Source: Scytalidium lignicola (Eukaryota > Ascomycota > Leotiomycetes). From it: a stretch of 64,000 nt of DNA. A program made the translations under genes and the position numbers. Location of the stretch: NCBI GenBank assembly GCA_002812745.2, contig NCSJ02000128.1, positions 50,927 through 114,926 of the forward strand, written 5' to 3'. Below, one piece after another: positions 9,768 to 20,587 of this stretch (positions are counted from its first letter, which is position 1; every line of letters begins with the position of its first letter). The notes below the pieces were generated by a model that saw only the letters and a program-made list of their open reading frames with translations, did no database searches and had not been told where the DNA came from.

Positions 9768-9995
9768 ATGAAGCTCACTCTCCTCGTGCTTCTCGCAGCT
9801 GCTGGCATCGTCCTAGCTGCTCCTGCAGCTGAACCTGGGTATGGAGACTACGGAGAATATGGTTCATACGGAAGCTATGATGGAGCTGCCCCTCCTGCTC
9901 CGGCACCCCCACCTCCTGGAGGTTATGGATCATATGGGGATTACCCTGAGCCAGAAGGAGGATATGGGAGCTATGGAACTTATAAGAAAGAGTAG
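9768..9995 (+). CDS. Small secreted Gly/Tyr-repeat peptide
   Basis: 75 codons. Residues 1-17 (MKLTLLVLLAAAGIVLA) form a clear signal peptide with an A-A-P cleavage region. The mature part is built of GYG(S/D/E)YG units: GYGDYGEYGSYGSY (about 24-37), GGYGSYGDY (about 51-59) and GGYGSYGTY (about 64-72), separated by a proline/alanine segment. It ends in KKE. There are no cysteines and no internal KR Kex2 sites. The composition suggests a structural or adhesive wall peptide, or a low-complexity phase-separating peptide. A ribosomal-peptide precursor is an alternative because a UstYa-like gene is nearby, but the missing Kex2 sites argue against the classical design. The start is supported by the signal peptide and an upstream TATA box; a perfect intron lies in the 3' UTR. 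Confidence 0.8.
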   Translation: MKLTLLVLLAAAGIVLAAPAAEPGYGDYGEYGSYGSYDGAAPPAPAPPPPGGYGSYGDYPEPEGGYGSYGTYKKE

Positions 9996-10040
9996 TATGG
10001 ATAAAACGGACTGTACAGTAGTGGAAACGACCCAATGAAA

Positions 10041-10088
10041 GTGAGTTTCTTGAGTTAGGTGACTATGTATTGTACTAACATGAAGCAG
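10041..10088 (+). other. Probable 3'-UTR intron of the Gly/Tyr peptide gene
   Basis: GTGAGT donor at 10041, TACTAAC branch site at 10073-10079 and CAG acceptor at 10086-10088 give a 48-nt intron of textbook fungal form, 45 nt after the stop codon. Confidence 0.6.
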
Positions 10089-10378
10089 TATAGCAAACAG
10101 AAGTTGAATATATTATACTGAATAATTTATTATTTGATCCTGTATCGGATGAGCTAGGCTTCTTTGACATTCTTTACATCAACTTCATAAACAAAGCCAT
10201 TGACTATATGCTTAAAACAAATATAACTATTGAACGCCAATCATTATAACTACATTATGTCATCTAAATCTGTTCTGTCCTCCTGGAACCCATACTGATG
10301 ACTTGGATTAAAACGCTTATCCATCTGCTTTCGTTTCTTCTGAGCAAGATATGTTTCAAAGGAATCATATCAGTCACT

Positions 10379-11062
10379 TCAAACTTCATACTCAAAGCCA
10401 TTTTCAAATACAGGATTTCTCTCGTCTCTAAGCCCTTCATTCACGCCGTAACTTGCCGCATTAAAAGCCTGGCTGCTCATACCCAGAGGCTCATTCCTTA
10501 CTCCAGGGCCATCATTCCTCATCTCCAGGCCGTCATTCCTCATCTCCAGTCCATCATTTCTCATCCCCAAGCCGTCATTTCTCATCTCCAGACCTTCATT
10601 CCCTAGCTGCAGCACTCTCTCATCAACTTCCACATTCCCAACACTTCCAGAATTGGCATCGCTCAAGCGCTTCGGTCCACCTTGAAGCCCACCTTTGCCA
10701 TTCGCAATTCCTCCTTCCACCTCTTCGCCCTTCTTCGGATACTTCCTCGGCCGTCCACTCCGCGGTCCATCAATCACATATTTCAGGAGAATTCTCCTGT
10801 CAACTTTCGGGTCATAGCCACGATTAATGGCATTCCTCCTTAAAGAGTACAGTGAAGACTTAGCTATCCCGGTTATAGCCGTGATCTCAGGTTGAGGAAC
10901 GCTTGCCTCGAGCAGAGCAAGCGCTTGAACGCGGGTCCCCAGGTCATGCCGTGCTTGCCGGAGTTTAGAAGCGTCGGGGACCCCAGTGGAGATGTCAGGT
11001 AATTGGGATTCATTCACATCTTGGGGAAGTTGGGCCTCGGGTTGGTCCATGGGTTGATCCAT
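10379..11062 (-). CDS. Helix-turn-helix protein with heptad repeats
   Basis: The central part (RVQALALLEASVPQPEITAI, then GIAKSSLYSLRRNAINRGYD, then LLKYVIDGPRSGRPRK) is a homeodomain-like helix-turn-helix of the kind at the N-terminus of Tc1/mariner-like transposases, common in fungi as stand-alone proteins. No DDE catalytic domain follows, so this is either a solo DNA-binding protein or a domesticated fragment. The C-terminal part holds about five copies of the heptad NDGLEMR, encoded by a 21-bp minisatellite. I prefer the ATG at 11062 (MDQPMDQPEAQ). The frame is open to 11236, but that extension contains a TCACGTGA E-box and a repeated TCTGATAACTTT, which look like promoter sequence. Confidence 0.65.
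   Translation of the reverse strand: MDQPMDQPEAQLPQDVNESQLPDISTGVPDASKLRQARHDLGTRVQALALLEASVPQPEITAITGIAKSSLYSLRRNAINRGYDPKVDRRILLKYVIDGPRSGRPRKYPKKGEEVEGGIANGKGGLQGGPKRLSDANSGSVGNVEVDERVLQLGNEGLEMRNDGLGMRNDGLEMRNDGLEMRNDGPGVRNEPLGMSSQAFNAASYGVNEGLRDERNPVFENGFEYEV
10505..10605. repeat. 21-bp coding minisatellite
   Basis: About five imperfect copies of a unit like GTCATTCCTCATCTCCAGGC (21 bp), in frame inside the helix-turn-helix gene, so copy-number change would add or remove whole heptads. Confidence 0.85.
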
Positions 11063-11236
11063 CGGATTGGCTGCGTGTGGGATATGGGGTTTTAGTGGGT
11101 CTCGCGCAGTTCGAGTCTGATAACTTTGTGAGTCGTCTGATAACTTTTTGTTCGTGATAAAGTTCCACGATGGTCGCTCGATACTTAAAGTACAGTACCT
11201 ATCACGTGAATCAAGATAACGTTTACCCATTGTCAT

Positions 11237-12032
11237 GTGACTTGAGAGGTTTCGCCCTCACCCAATCACAGCTCGTAATATTGCCCATCCTCGTGCAACC
11301 TAAATCACACCTCTTTCCCAATATCTGCATGATGTTGGGGAGTATCGATATCTAAGGCAACTCAATGACCGTCCAGTAGGCGCTCATTTCAACTATATTG
11401 CCTAATTATGAAGTTTATCCCCGATCAGCTCAGGTACCGACAGCTGTCTTGTCCCATCTTAGAACGGAACCACAAAGCCCGCATACAACCATGCAAGCAA
11501 TCTACTTCTACCCCATAATCTGGTGATTTGGATCTTCTGAAAGTGGCTGTAAAAGACGTCTATATTGCTAGGGGGAATGACTTTTGAAAATTCTAGTCCA
11601 GTAGTGGAACTGGAGAGGACGTGTGTCGTTCGGGTGTCGTTCCGACGGCCCTTGCTCGTCTGCCTCATACAGCAATCTATTTTACTGTTGCCATAGTACT
11701 CTATAGTTCATTATAGGATGGCTTTCTGGGAATAAATTAATTTAATATGCGTCTGCCATGAGGCAGGCTATATTCCGCTGGTCAAGGTGGACATGTCTCC
11801 TTTTAGTACTTCGGATGGTAGACCCAGTGGGTCTTATTTGAGAGAACGCGGAATCAAAATATTCCTTTCGTTCCGGCTTTTCATAAAAGTTAGTCAATTT
11901 CTTCTGGTTTTTCTTACTTGGTATAGGATATCTGATAGATATTTGCCATATCTATCATATTTATCTGAGTTTATAATTTTACCTGGTGAGTTTCTTACAT
12001 CGCCGCTTTGCATAAGGGAGTAGCAGATAAGA
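11237..12032. other. Intergenic region
   Basis: AT-rich upstream region of the mannanase gene; no gene or RNA seen. Confidence 0.5.
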
Positions 12033-13736
12033 ATGAGGATATCAAAATTATCGTCCTTGTTAGGCACAGCCATTGCTGTTACTGCTCAGCAGTCTGTTTG
12101 GCAGCAATGTATGTTTGGATACCCTTGCTTTAGTTTGCATCTCACTGATAATGATCTAGGCGGCGGCATTGGCTGGACCGGAGGAACAACTTGTGTTGCT
12201 GGAACTTATTGCTTCTATTCAAATCCATGGTATTCCCAATGTCTGCCTGGGAATGGTCAGTGAGCCTCGGATGAAATTACCTTATATCTCGAGTTTCTGA
12301 CATTTATCTATAGGGCCCAGCAGTTCTACAACGACTACCACTACAACTAGGACCACTACATCACTAACCACGTCAACAACTAGACCTTCGTCGACTACTA
12401 CTCGTACAACAACTTCGACCTCTTCCTCAGCTTCTAGCAGCCCATCTACAATTACCAGCTATGCTAAGACTTCTGGTAATGTTTTCGTGATCGATGGAAA
12501 GGAAGAATACTTCATGGGAACTAATTCATATGTATGTCAAATAACACCTTGCATGACCATAATCACTGATGAATCGTAGTGGATTGGATTTCTCACCAAC
12601 AATGCAGACGTCGACCTCGTTATGTCACACCTTGCAGCTGTAGGTTAAACTGTTCAGATTTTGCTATCAAATACTTACACATATACAGACTGGACTTAAA
12701 GTTCTACGAGTGTGGGGATTCAATGATGTTACTAGTACACCTAGTCAAGGCACAGTCTGGTACCAGTCTTTTGTTTCTGGACAATCTCCAGTAATCAACA
12801 CTGGTGCTAATGGACTTCAACGCCTCGATTATGTCGTTCAATCTGCCGAGGCACATGGAATTAGTCTCATTATCAACTTTGTGAACAACTGGACTGATTA
12901 CGGTGGTATGGCAGCATACGTCAGTTACTATGGTGGTACAATTACCGACTGGTATACCTCTTCCACGATTCAGGCCCAGTATCGGAAGTATATTGAGGCC
13001 GTGGTCTCACGATATGAGACTTCAACTGCTATTTTTGCTTGGGAACTTGCGAATGAGCCCCGTTGCCAAGGGTAAGTATTCCTTTCAGTATTGTAGATCA
13101 AGGGTTTAGAGACGTGCAAACAACCTGAGCACCATGTTAAAACAAATTTGCTGATTTACATACACAGTTGTGACACATCCGTTATTACGAACTGGGTAGC
13201 TACTACCTCAGCATACATCAAATCGCTTGACTCTAATCACATGGTTTGCATCGGTGATGAAGGCTTCGGCCTCGATGGAGGAAGTGATACTAGCTATCCC
13301 TACACAACAGGCCCAGGACTTAATTTTACCGCCAACCTTGCTATTCCAACCATTGACTTTGGTACTTATCACTTGTATCCTAGCAGCTGGGGAGAATCTG
13401 ATTCATGGGCGCCATCCTGGATTACTGCTCACGCTACAGCTGCAGCGCCATATGGCAAACCGATCATTCTGGAAGAGTATGGTTCCTTTACTCATGCTAA
13501 TGAGGCATCATGGCAAGCCACTGTCCTATCTACTCAGACAGCAGGTGATATGTATTGGCAGTATGGAGACACGATCTCAAATGGACAGACTGCTAATGAT
13601 GGGTACACGATCTATTATGGGACTTCTGAATTTACCACTTTGGTGAGTCATCTGAATATTCTGTGATAGTTTGGGTTAAATTAATGTTTTCTAGGTCTCC
13701 AATCATGCTGCTGCTATGCTTGCAAAAGCAGTTTGA
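12033..13736 (+). CDS. Secreted endo-beta-1,4-mannanase, CBM1-GH5
   Basis: Seven exons: 12033-12108, 12160-12255, 12314-12531, 12580-12639, 12689-13071, 13168-13642, 13695-13736. All junctions are GT...AG and phase-compatible, giving 449 residues. Residues 1-18 are a signal peptide. Residues 19-58 are a fungal-type cellulose-binding module (CBM1: [16 protein letters not shown]...C...C) that is split by the first intron. A Ser/Thr linker (about 60-100) follows, then a GH5 domain, most likely subfamily 7. The acid/base glutamate is in WELANEPRC (E273) and the nucleophile in ILEEYG (E380/381). The enzyme would cleave mannan and glucomannan of plant cell walls outside the cell. All key residues are present, so it should be active. 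Confidence 0.92.
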
Positions 13737-14270
13737 TGGGTAGCTTTATTGTTACGCAACAATCAATTATCCGANTTTTTTTTTTTTGCTATAAATATTA
13801 TCTTTGTTACATATGTGATGAAATAAATTTCTATTGTGCTGCTCAATTAAGCCATTGTCATTGAAGTTCTTTGTTTGTTACTTTTGTTGTCACGCCTATC
13901 ACAGTATATAGCGACTTTGATACAAAGCCATAAAAATTATTCTTTGATCCTAGCGAGATACTACGGCAATTCATATCAATGACTGTAAGTGAAAGCTTCT
14001 TTTTTATAAATATAGATCAGTTCTATTGTCTTTCATAACCGAATACTACGGCGATATCATTTCATATTCTTTATGCTGTTTCTTCATTCTTCTTTGGCAT
14101 GCTATTGAGAATATCTTACAATGACAACTAGAAGTATTTAACCATCTAAATTGTTCTGCGCTGAGCAAGTGTCTGATTCACTCTTTAATCTTGCAGCATC
14201 TTCCAATATTTTCTCAGCTTTCAATCTGTCTTTATAGTCACGACTTCAACTACACCAAATTTCTGCCAAA
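13737..14270. other. Intergenic region
   Basis: AT-rich; holds the mannanase 3' end and the macrodomain gene promoter; no further gene seen. Confidence 0.5.
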
Positions 14271-17027
14271 ATGTCTGGATCACCTTTAAGTAATGCTAAT
14301 GATACTCCCAAGATCACTGATCCTGGAGGACGACTTTTAATCTCAAGTCTAGACGAAAGATGCGAACTACGACAAGCAAACATAATCTACTTCCCTTGCG
14401 ATGCAATCGTCAACGTTTGCGATAGGTACCATGGATTTACACGTGGTATATCAGAAGAATTCCACGAGGCTGCAGGTCCTCCTCTATGGGCATATATGAT
14501 CGACCATTACGAGGATGGTGTTGAAGTAGGGAATGCAGTTGTAACTCCTCCTTTCAATATCCCTACTTGCCAACATATCATCCTTACTGCAGCACCAGAC
14601 TACTATAGTCCTTCAACGCCAACCTGGGAACATGCACTGGCTAAATGTTACAAAAACTGCTTGAAAGCAGCTATCAAAATTGGGGCCAAGACCATTGCTC
14701 TTCCTTGTATCGGTACGGGAATATCTAGCAGGGGTTTCCCAATTCCTGCTGGCCCTGCTGCTGAGGTTGCACTCAAGACTGTGTGTGACTTTTTCGAGTT
14801 TGATTCAGATGCATTACAGCATCGAAATGCCATTGAAAAAGTCATATTTCTCGTGTGGAATGACCCTGGCCGAGAAAATCAATATGTATATATTACACGG
14901 TGGAGGTAAGTGTTATCACTCCAGTATTTTAATTAGAAATAAAGCTAACTTGTGACTAGTAACTATTTTCAGCTACCGCCAGACTTTGATTATGATAATT
15001 TCACACATTATGGCCCGGAATTTCGGTCCCGCTCTTCGTCAAAGTCCTCTTCGATTTCTAACGTCTCTCTCCAGGGTCCCTTCCCCCCAATTCGGCTTCT
15101 ATCAGAAATAAACCCAGAGAGAAATAATCACAGTTTTTCATTGCAAGATGGATATTTGTGCTGCTGTCCAGCTTTCCCCGCATTTCAGGCCAAATCATCT
15201 GAGAGGAAATCTTCACTGAGTGACAGTCAGACGCTGAATCAGTCTTGCTCCGTTCCACTGAATGCCGATGAGAGAGGATTAGTAGAAGCATGTCCAATCT
15301 GTGGGGGAATGAGAAGAAAGTGGAATTCTTCTCTGGAAACTCCTTTACGTACAGATGATGAAGATGATGAGATTAATCTCTTACCACCAAGGAAGAAGAG
15401 GAAATTAGATATTGGGAGCATCAACAACTGCAAAATATCAACAGCCGCACTACCATCGAATCCTGAACCCTTAATATGCTTTCATATCGAGGGAACTCAC
15501 TTCCCTTCTTCGCTATCAGAGCCCGGACAACATGTACCTCGACCGCGGGCCCATAGTCACACATCATCGAATCCCCATGATGACCAACCGACTCAAATAA
15601 GCCCTACCTCGCCTACATCAGAGGACGTTAATGTATATACATCAGAAGATGAAACAAGCATACCCTCGACAGAGAGATATTCAAGTCCAAGATACAAAAG
15701 CGGCTCTCCTTCAGGACCCTCAAAACCTTCGTTGCCTGCCCTACAAGAATATGATAGTCAATCACCAGAGATCAAGCCTGCAGATTCATATTCCGTATTT
15801 TCTCCACCATACGTGGTGACTCCTACTCCTGCATATGGACCTCCGCCACTGGACTGGGGAGATATTCGTGGGCCCTACATCGATGTTCCAAAATGTAACA
15901 GCCCTGACTTTGACCCTTCATATATAGCTCCGGTGGATCCCTGCGATATCCCTGTACCGAGTATTGAGACCGATTATGTCCCAATATTGGAGTGTGATGT
16001 CCCTCTCCCCAGCGTTGAGAGAGATCCTGGCACCCTTACTCCCCACGTTGAACCTCCTTGGGACCCTAGAGTATTAGGGACCCCAACCGTATCTCCATTA
16101 ACAGAGTGCGCTCCAACTGTGTCGCCACCATCATCAGAGGGTGACGGTATCGTTCGCATCGTGGAGAGGCTTCCGGAAAACATACTTCAACCAGGGGAGT
16201 TTTACCAATATAAGTCTCAACAGGCGCTTCAACAACAGGCACCTCAACCGCAGCTACCTCAACCACAAGCATCTTCACCAGCTTCGTTACCGGACTATGA
16301 AACCCCACCAGAAGACCCTCAGATCCCAGCACAACGAAAACGTTCCTCTTCATTTATCATCCCTCTTGAGTTGTACGAAGCAGGGTTTCGCCAACATTCT
16401 AGTGGTGATATCTCATTCACACATTCAGACTCAAGTTTAAATAGCCCGGAAAAGAGGTCGGAATGCCCTTCTCCAGATAGTACCCTCTTATATAACGATA
16501 TAAAGAGATCTCGATCCTCCACGAGGAAACTATCTTATGCAAACCTCTCCCGCAGCGGCTCACCACCTTCACCTTCTCTAGTCCGAACATCGGCCAATCA
16601 GCCGCAGTTTCAGTATTATCGATCTTCTTCCCAGAGACCAGACACTCCCTCCTTGTCAGAGTCACCCGATGGATCCCCTATAGATTCACCTTCGATCATT
16701 TTGCCATCTCCAAGGAAGCCTCCTCTAAAGGAGGAATATAAACCGGCGCAAACTGTTGACGAGGCTATCAATCGACTAAAGCAAGGTAGTGAAGAGGCAA
16801 GTAGAGGAAGAGCGAATGTCAGGGGAGCAAGAGCCGGAAGAGGGAGAGGAAGAGGTAGAGCAGTAGGGCCAGGTGGAAATTACAGGGTTAACAAAAGTGA
16901 GAAACCCAAGAAAAGTGGAATTGGAGAGAGAGAACTGGCTGCTCTTCTTGGGACCACCTTGAAGAACGCAGCACCGACAAGACCGAAGAGGGAGAGACGG
17001 GCTCCGGACAGGTTTACGCCTAACTGA
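14271..17027 (+). CDS. Macrodomain protein with long disordered C-terminal region
   Basis: Two exons, 14271-14905 and 14960-17027, joined by a 54-nt GTAAGT...TAG intron to give 900 residues. The second open frame has no ATG at its start, so the join is required. Residues 1-212 form a macrodomain (ADP-ribose-binding fold): CDAIVNVCDRYHGF, then ISEEFHEAAGPPLW, and the phosphate loop LPCIGTGISSRGFPIPAG. The usual NAAN active-site motif reads NVCD, so hydrolase activity may be lost. About 690 Ser/Pro-rich disordered residues follow, with basic patches (PRKKRKLD near 355-365 of the alignment region and RGARAGRGRGRGRA near the end) that look like a nuclear signal and an RGG/AT-hook-like nucleic-acid-binding patch. 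It ends PKRERRAPDRFTPN. A nuclear ADP-ribose reader is a reasonable inference. Confidence 0.8.
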
Positions 17028-17877
17028 GCGGTATAATGGAGTTAAGTTTATGGACTTTTGTGGAAAGGGTTTTACAAACGGATTACTACGGATTGGGATT
17101 TTACCTTTGTAATAGAGAGAGGGGGGCAGAGGCTTACCAAAAAGCTGCTGTAACTCAATTTAATATTTAATGCGTATTGAAATAGTCACCCNTTTTTTTC
17201 ATTTCATGAAATCTCTTACCTGTACTTTTTATCTTCTTTATTTCTCCCACTCAAGAAGCAGCGAATTCACAATATCCTACATGTGATTGGTTGTTTTGGT
17301 GCTGAATTTTATTTGTTATAATGCTCATGTCCAATCAATTAAGCATGCATAAATAATTCTGACTTTATTTAGCTCCTTAATAGTTAGCAGTAGAAATTCC
17401 CTTATAGATAGATCCAGAGAGACAGAATAAATGCAGTATTCATAGATTGAGAATAAGACTAACATCAATACTGTTTTGATAAATTAACTTTTATCACAAG
17501 AAAAATGGCAAAAGGTGAATTTTCTAATTTGATTTATTCTTTGATTTTGTACCGTATTACTATCGCTTCATCGCACCCTTACATGGTAGAGCAAGATATC
17601 ACAATCTCAGTATATTTATACTATTACTAGGTCTTGAACCAGTGATGCTACTTCTAAAACCGCCATATATAACATATATAGCTACAAGCTCGTATAACTG
17701 ATCTCTTGTAACTAAGGTTGGCTATACGGCCAACCTGCCGTAACCTTACTGCCCAATGCAGACATATATATTAAGCAATGGAAAAGCACTTCAACCCATA
17801 TACCTTAGCCCCTTAATCACCAGATTCTACAACTACCAATATTCTCCACGATCTCAAACCTCTTAACATAACTCACC
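17028..17877. other. Convergent intergenic region
   Basis: AT-rich sequence between two converging genes; no further gene or RNA seen. Confidence 0.5.
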
Positions 17878-18840
17878 TCATAAACTGTTCTCCAACTCCA
17901 TGGCCTCGGCAATACCGTCTTTGATCGCACTTGTCCGTACTTCGTCCAATCTCTTCAATGGTAGCCGTGGATATCCACCATAGCCGAAGTAACTTTGGAT
18001 GGCCGATTTGGTTCCCGCAATTGCCGATTTGGTCAGCACCCAGTCGCACTTGCTCAGGGTCTTCTGCAGAGCAAACGACTCCTGGATCTTCCCTTCGGCG
18101 TACAAATTCCATACCTTGACGCACACCTTGGGCATTACGTTCGCACCGCCAGCAATAATTCCAGATCCACCGGAGATAAGTGTCTGCGCGGTGAAATCAC
18201 ACATGCCACCAAAAGCCATGTATCCCGAGCCTTCTTGGAATGGCGTCTTTGCGTTGGTGGCCAGTGCAACCCGTGTCAACTTTCCGGTGTTTCCACAGGT
18301 AAATTTCGTGCCGATGATGTTTGGGTGGTTTGCAAGACGGATGATGAGGTCAGAGTCCATGTCAATGCCCGAGACCGCACCAGGATAGTTGTACAGGATT
18401 ATTGGAAGTGGAGAGCCATCTGCTACAGCAATAAAGTAGTTGTATACGGCCTCCTCATCCATTTGGGCACGGAAGTAGCTCGGCGGGAGGAGCAGGACAT
18501 ATTCTCCGCCTGCAGCTTCTGATTCTTTGCAAAGTTCGATAGTACCTCGAACGGATCCCTGTGTGGCGCCAACTATAATAGGGACCTGTGTGAAGCCAGC
18601 TTCATCCAGAGCTTCACGTGTAGCTTTTGTAACAGCTGTCCGTTCAGCATTAGAGAGGTGTACGGCTTCACCATTTGAACCCATTGTGACGAGGCCCGCG
18701 AGGCCGGCCTTAGCAAGACGGACAGCATGCTTTTTGATGATTGGGATGTCAAGGTCGTCAGTTGCAGGGTCGAAGAAAGTCATGGTAGGAGCGTAAATTC
18801 CAGGAAGGAGGGGACGACGAGAGGATGAATTTTGAGCCAT
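17878..18840 (-). CDS. DapA-family (class I) 2-keto acid aldolase
   Basis: A single exon of 320 codons, the usual family length. The family pattern is complete: GIYAPTMTFFD at the barrel start, GLVTMGSNGEAVHL (the GTTGE-like loop), YVLLLPPSYFR, the catalytic tyrosine in ILYNYPGAVSG and the Schiff-base lysine in GTKFTCGNTGKL. Fungal members include 4-hydroxy-2-oxoglutarate aldolase-like proteins and the L-threo-3-deoxy-hexulosonate aldolase of D-galacturonate breakdown; sequence inspection alone does not separate these. The head-to-head neighbour is a Gfo/Idh/MocA oxidoreductase, which would suit sugar-acid metabolism, but 1.7 kb lies between them. Confidence 0.9.
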   Translation of the reverse strand: MAQNSSSRRPLLPGIYAPTMTFFDPATDDLDIPIIKKHAVRLAKAGLAGLVTMGSNGEAVHLSNAERTAVTKATREALDEAGFTQVPIIVGATQGSVRGTIELCKESEAAGGEYVLLLPPSYFRAQMDEEAVYNYFIAVADGSPLPIILYNYPGAVSGIDMDSDLIIRLANHPNIIGTKFTCGNTGKLTRVALATNAKTPFQEGSGYMAFGGMCDFTAQTLISGGSGIIAGGANVMPKVCVKVWNLYAEGKIQESFALQKTLSKCDWVLTKSAIAGTKSAIQSYFGYGGYPRLPLKRLDEVRTSAIKDGIAEAMELENSL

Positions 18841-20587
18841 TGTGAATAAGTTAAGAAGGAATTGTGTGTTTCTAAAATGAAATAGAGATATAATCTATCC
18901 AATAATGCAAAAAGCGGTACTTTTTGTTTGTACACGACCAGTGGCTGATGCAGGAGAGTGGGAAATGAGGAAGAGGAATCTTAAATAAGATGAGACGGGA
19001 GGAGAGGGAAAAGGGAAGGAGAAGGAGAAAGAGCAGGGAGCTTTAAGAAGAGATGATCGATCTCCGAAGACGGATCGCCCGTAGTATTATCTCGTGCACA
19101 CTAGGAAGCTATGTATAAGAGGATTGCTTGTTGTGGTCTGTGTAAATTTGCCGCAGACCACGTTTGTCCAAGGACAGGAAGAGCTATGGTGGGGGGAACT
19201 TCATACTGCGTAGAGTAGTATCATTGTTCCGAGCGGCCTTTGCTCCCTAACGCCACTTATGAGCACCTAGCTAGTACTAGTAGATAAAGTAGTGGGCGAC
19301 GGGCAAGCATCTGGGGGAGACTTGCGATACTTTTGTGCTCCAGGCATAGTCGAGTCCTTACTGCGGGGTGTGTCTAGGCCTGTGTTAAGCTCTTTCCATA
19401 CACCACAACAGAGGAATAAGCGGAAGAAGACGGGGTCCAGAATGATTTTGGGAACCCTTTAAGCCATCTCTCTATGCATACTAAGCCTCGTGGCAGCTGT
19501 CTTCGCCAGAAAGAGTATCCAGTTGCTTGAAATATTGAAGAGGACGTTGGTATGTACAAGTACAATGAGGGGTCCAAGATGACGGGATGGGGTTGCCAGG
19601 TGGGTTCTTGGGCTGTAGCTCGGCGTCGTGCGACTGCCGATTTAACCCCCTTGATCATAGTTCCGGGAGAGATTCTCGGGGGAGATTTTCCACCACTCAG
19701 TGCACTATTCTTGCGTGGGGTGTCTGGGCCAGTCTGGCCACGCTTTGAAGGAGGGAAGACAGCAATGCTTAGGATTGGTGGCTTCGTTGTTCAGGCTATT
19801 ACTTGACTTGACTTAATTGCCTGCTGGGATGTTGTCAAAGATATGCGGGGCAGTGCGACTGAGTGAGTCGCCAGTAAGTACCAGTACAATGCAAGAAGCC
19901 TCGTGCCAGGAACAGGATACTGTTTCCAAGATCAGAAAGAGGTGGAAGGGCCCCGAGTCAGGCTGACAGAAGACTTCCAAGCGTGATCTCGATGGCTTTT
20001 AGCTAGTGTTGAAATGCATTTGTATTTTTGTTATTAGTTGCTTGGAGAAAGAGAAAAGGAAGTCCGAGGAGAAGGGATTAGACGTCCGTGATGTATCTGG
20101 TCTAGCTGGTCTCTACGGTGTACCGTAGCGGGGTAACGTGATAGTGAAACTCTCTAGCCTTGTACCCCGCCTTCAGATACAGGTACGTACAGTACAGATG
20201 GGTGCTTGTACTGCTTGTCTTAAGCTCTCTATTACAAAGATTCTTGAATTGTTACATATTGATTATTTTTTCCTTGGAAGTATCAAATATCTTAACTGAG
20301 ATTGGTAAGCGTCATTCGGAAGTATTCATTGTTATCCCTCATTAATTCTGTCATATCTGGCGCCGGATTAATTAACTCCAGTGTGTGCGCCGGACTGCCC
20401 CTCCAATACGTTATTCTCCGTCAGTCGCCGCCTCATCAACATGCCCCCTCGACCAAACCTCCACACTTCTTGCTATCATGGCCATTCGAAAGTTCCTACG
20501 ACTATTTCTTCATTTTCCTCCAGATACAGGTTGAAACTACCTCTTTATTTCTAAGAGCATCGAACATTCGAGTTCAAATCATCCACA
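18841..20587. other. Divergent intergenic region
   Basis: Upstream of both the aldolase and the oxidoreductase genes. Purine-rich directly above the aldolase (about 18955-19040). No gene or RNA seen. Confidence 0.5.

Noticed and set aside
9768..9995. Classical dikaritin-type RiPP precursor
   Set aside because: There are no internal KR Kex2 sites and no highly conserved core; kept only as a hypothesis tied to the UstYa-like gene.
14952..17027. A separate 691-codon gene downstream of the macrodomain frame
   Set aside because: The frame has no ATG at its start, and a good GTAAGT...TAG intron joins it in phase to the macrodomain exon.
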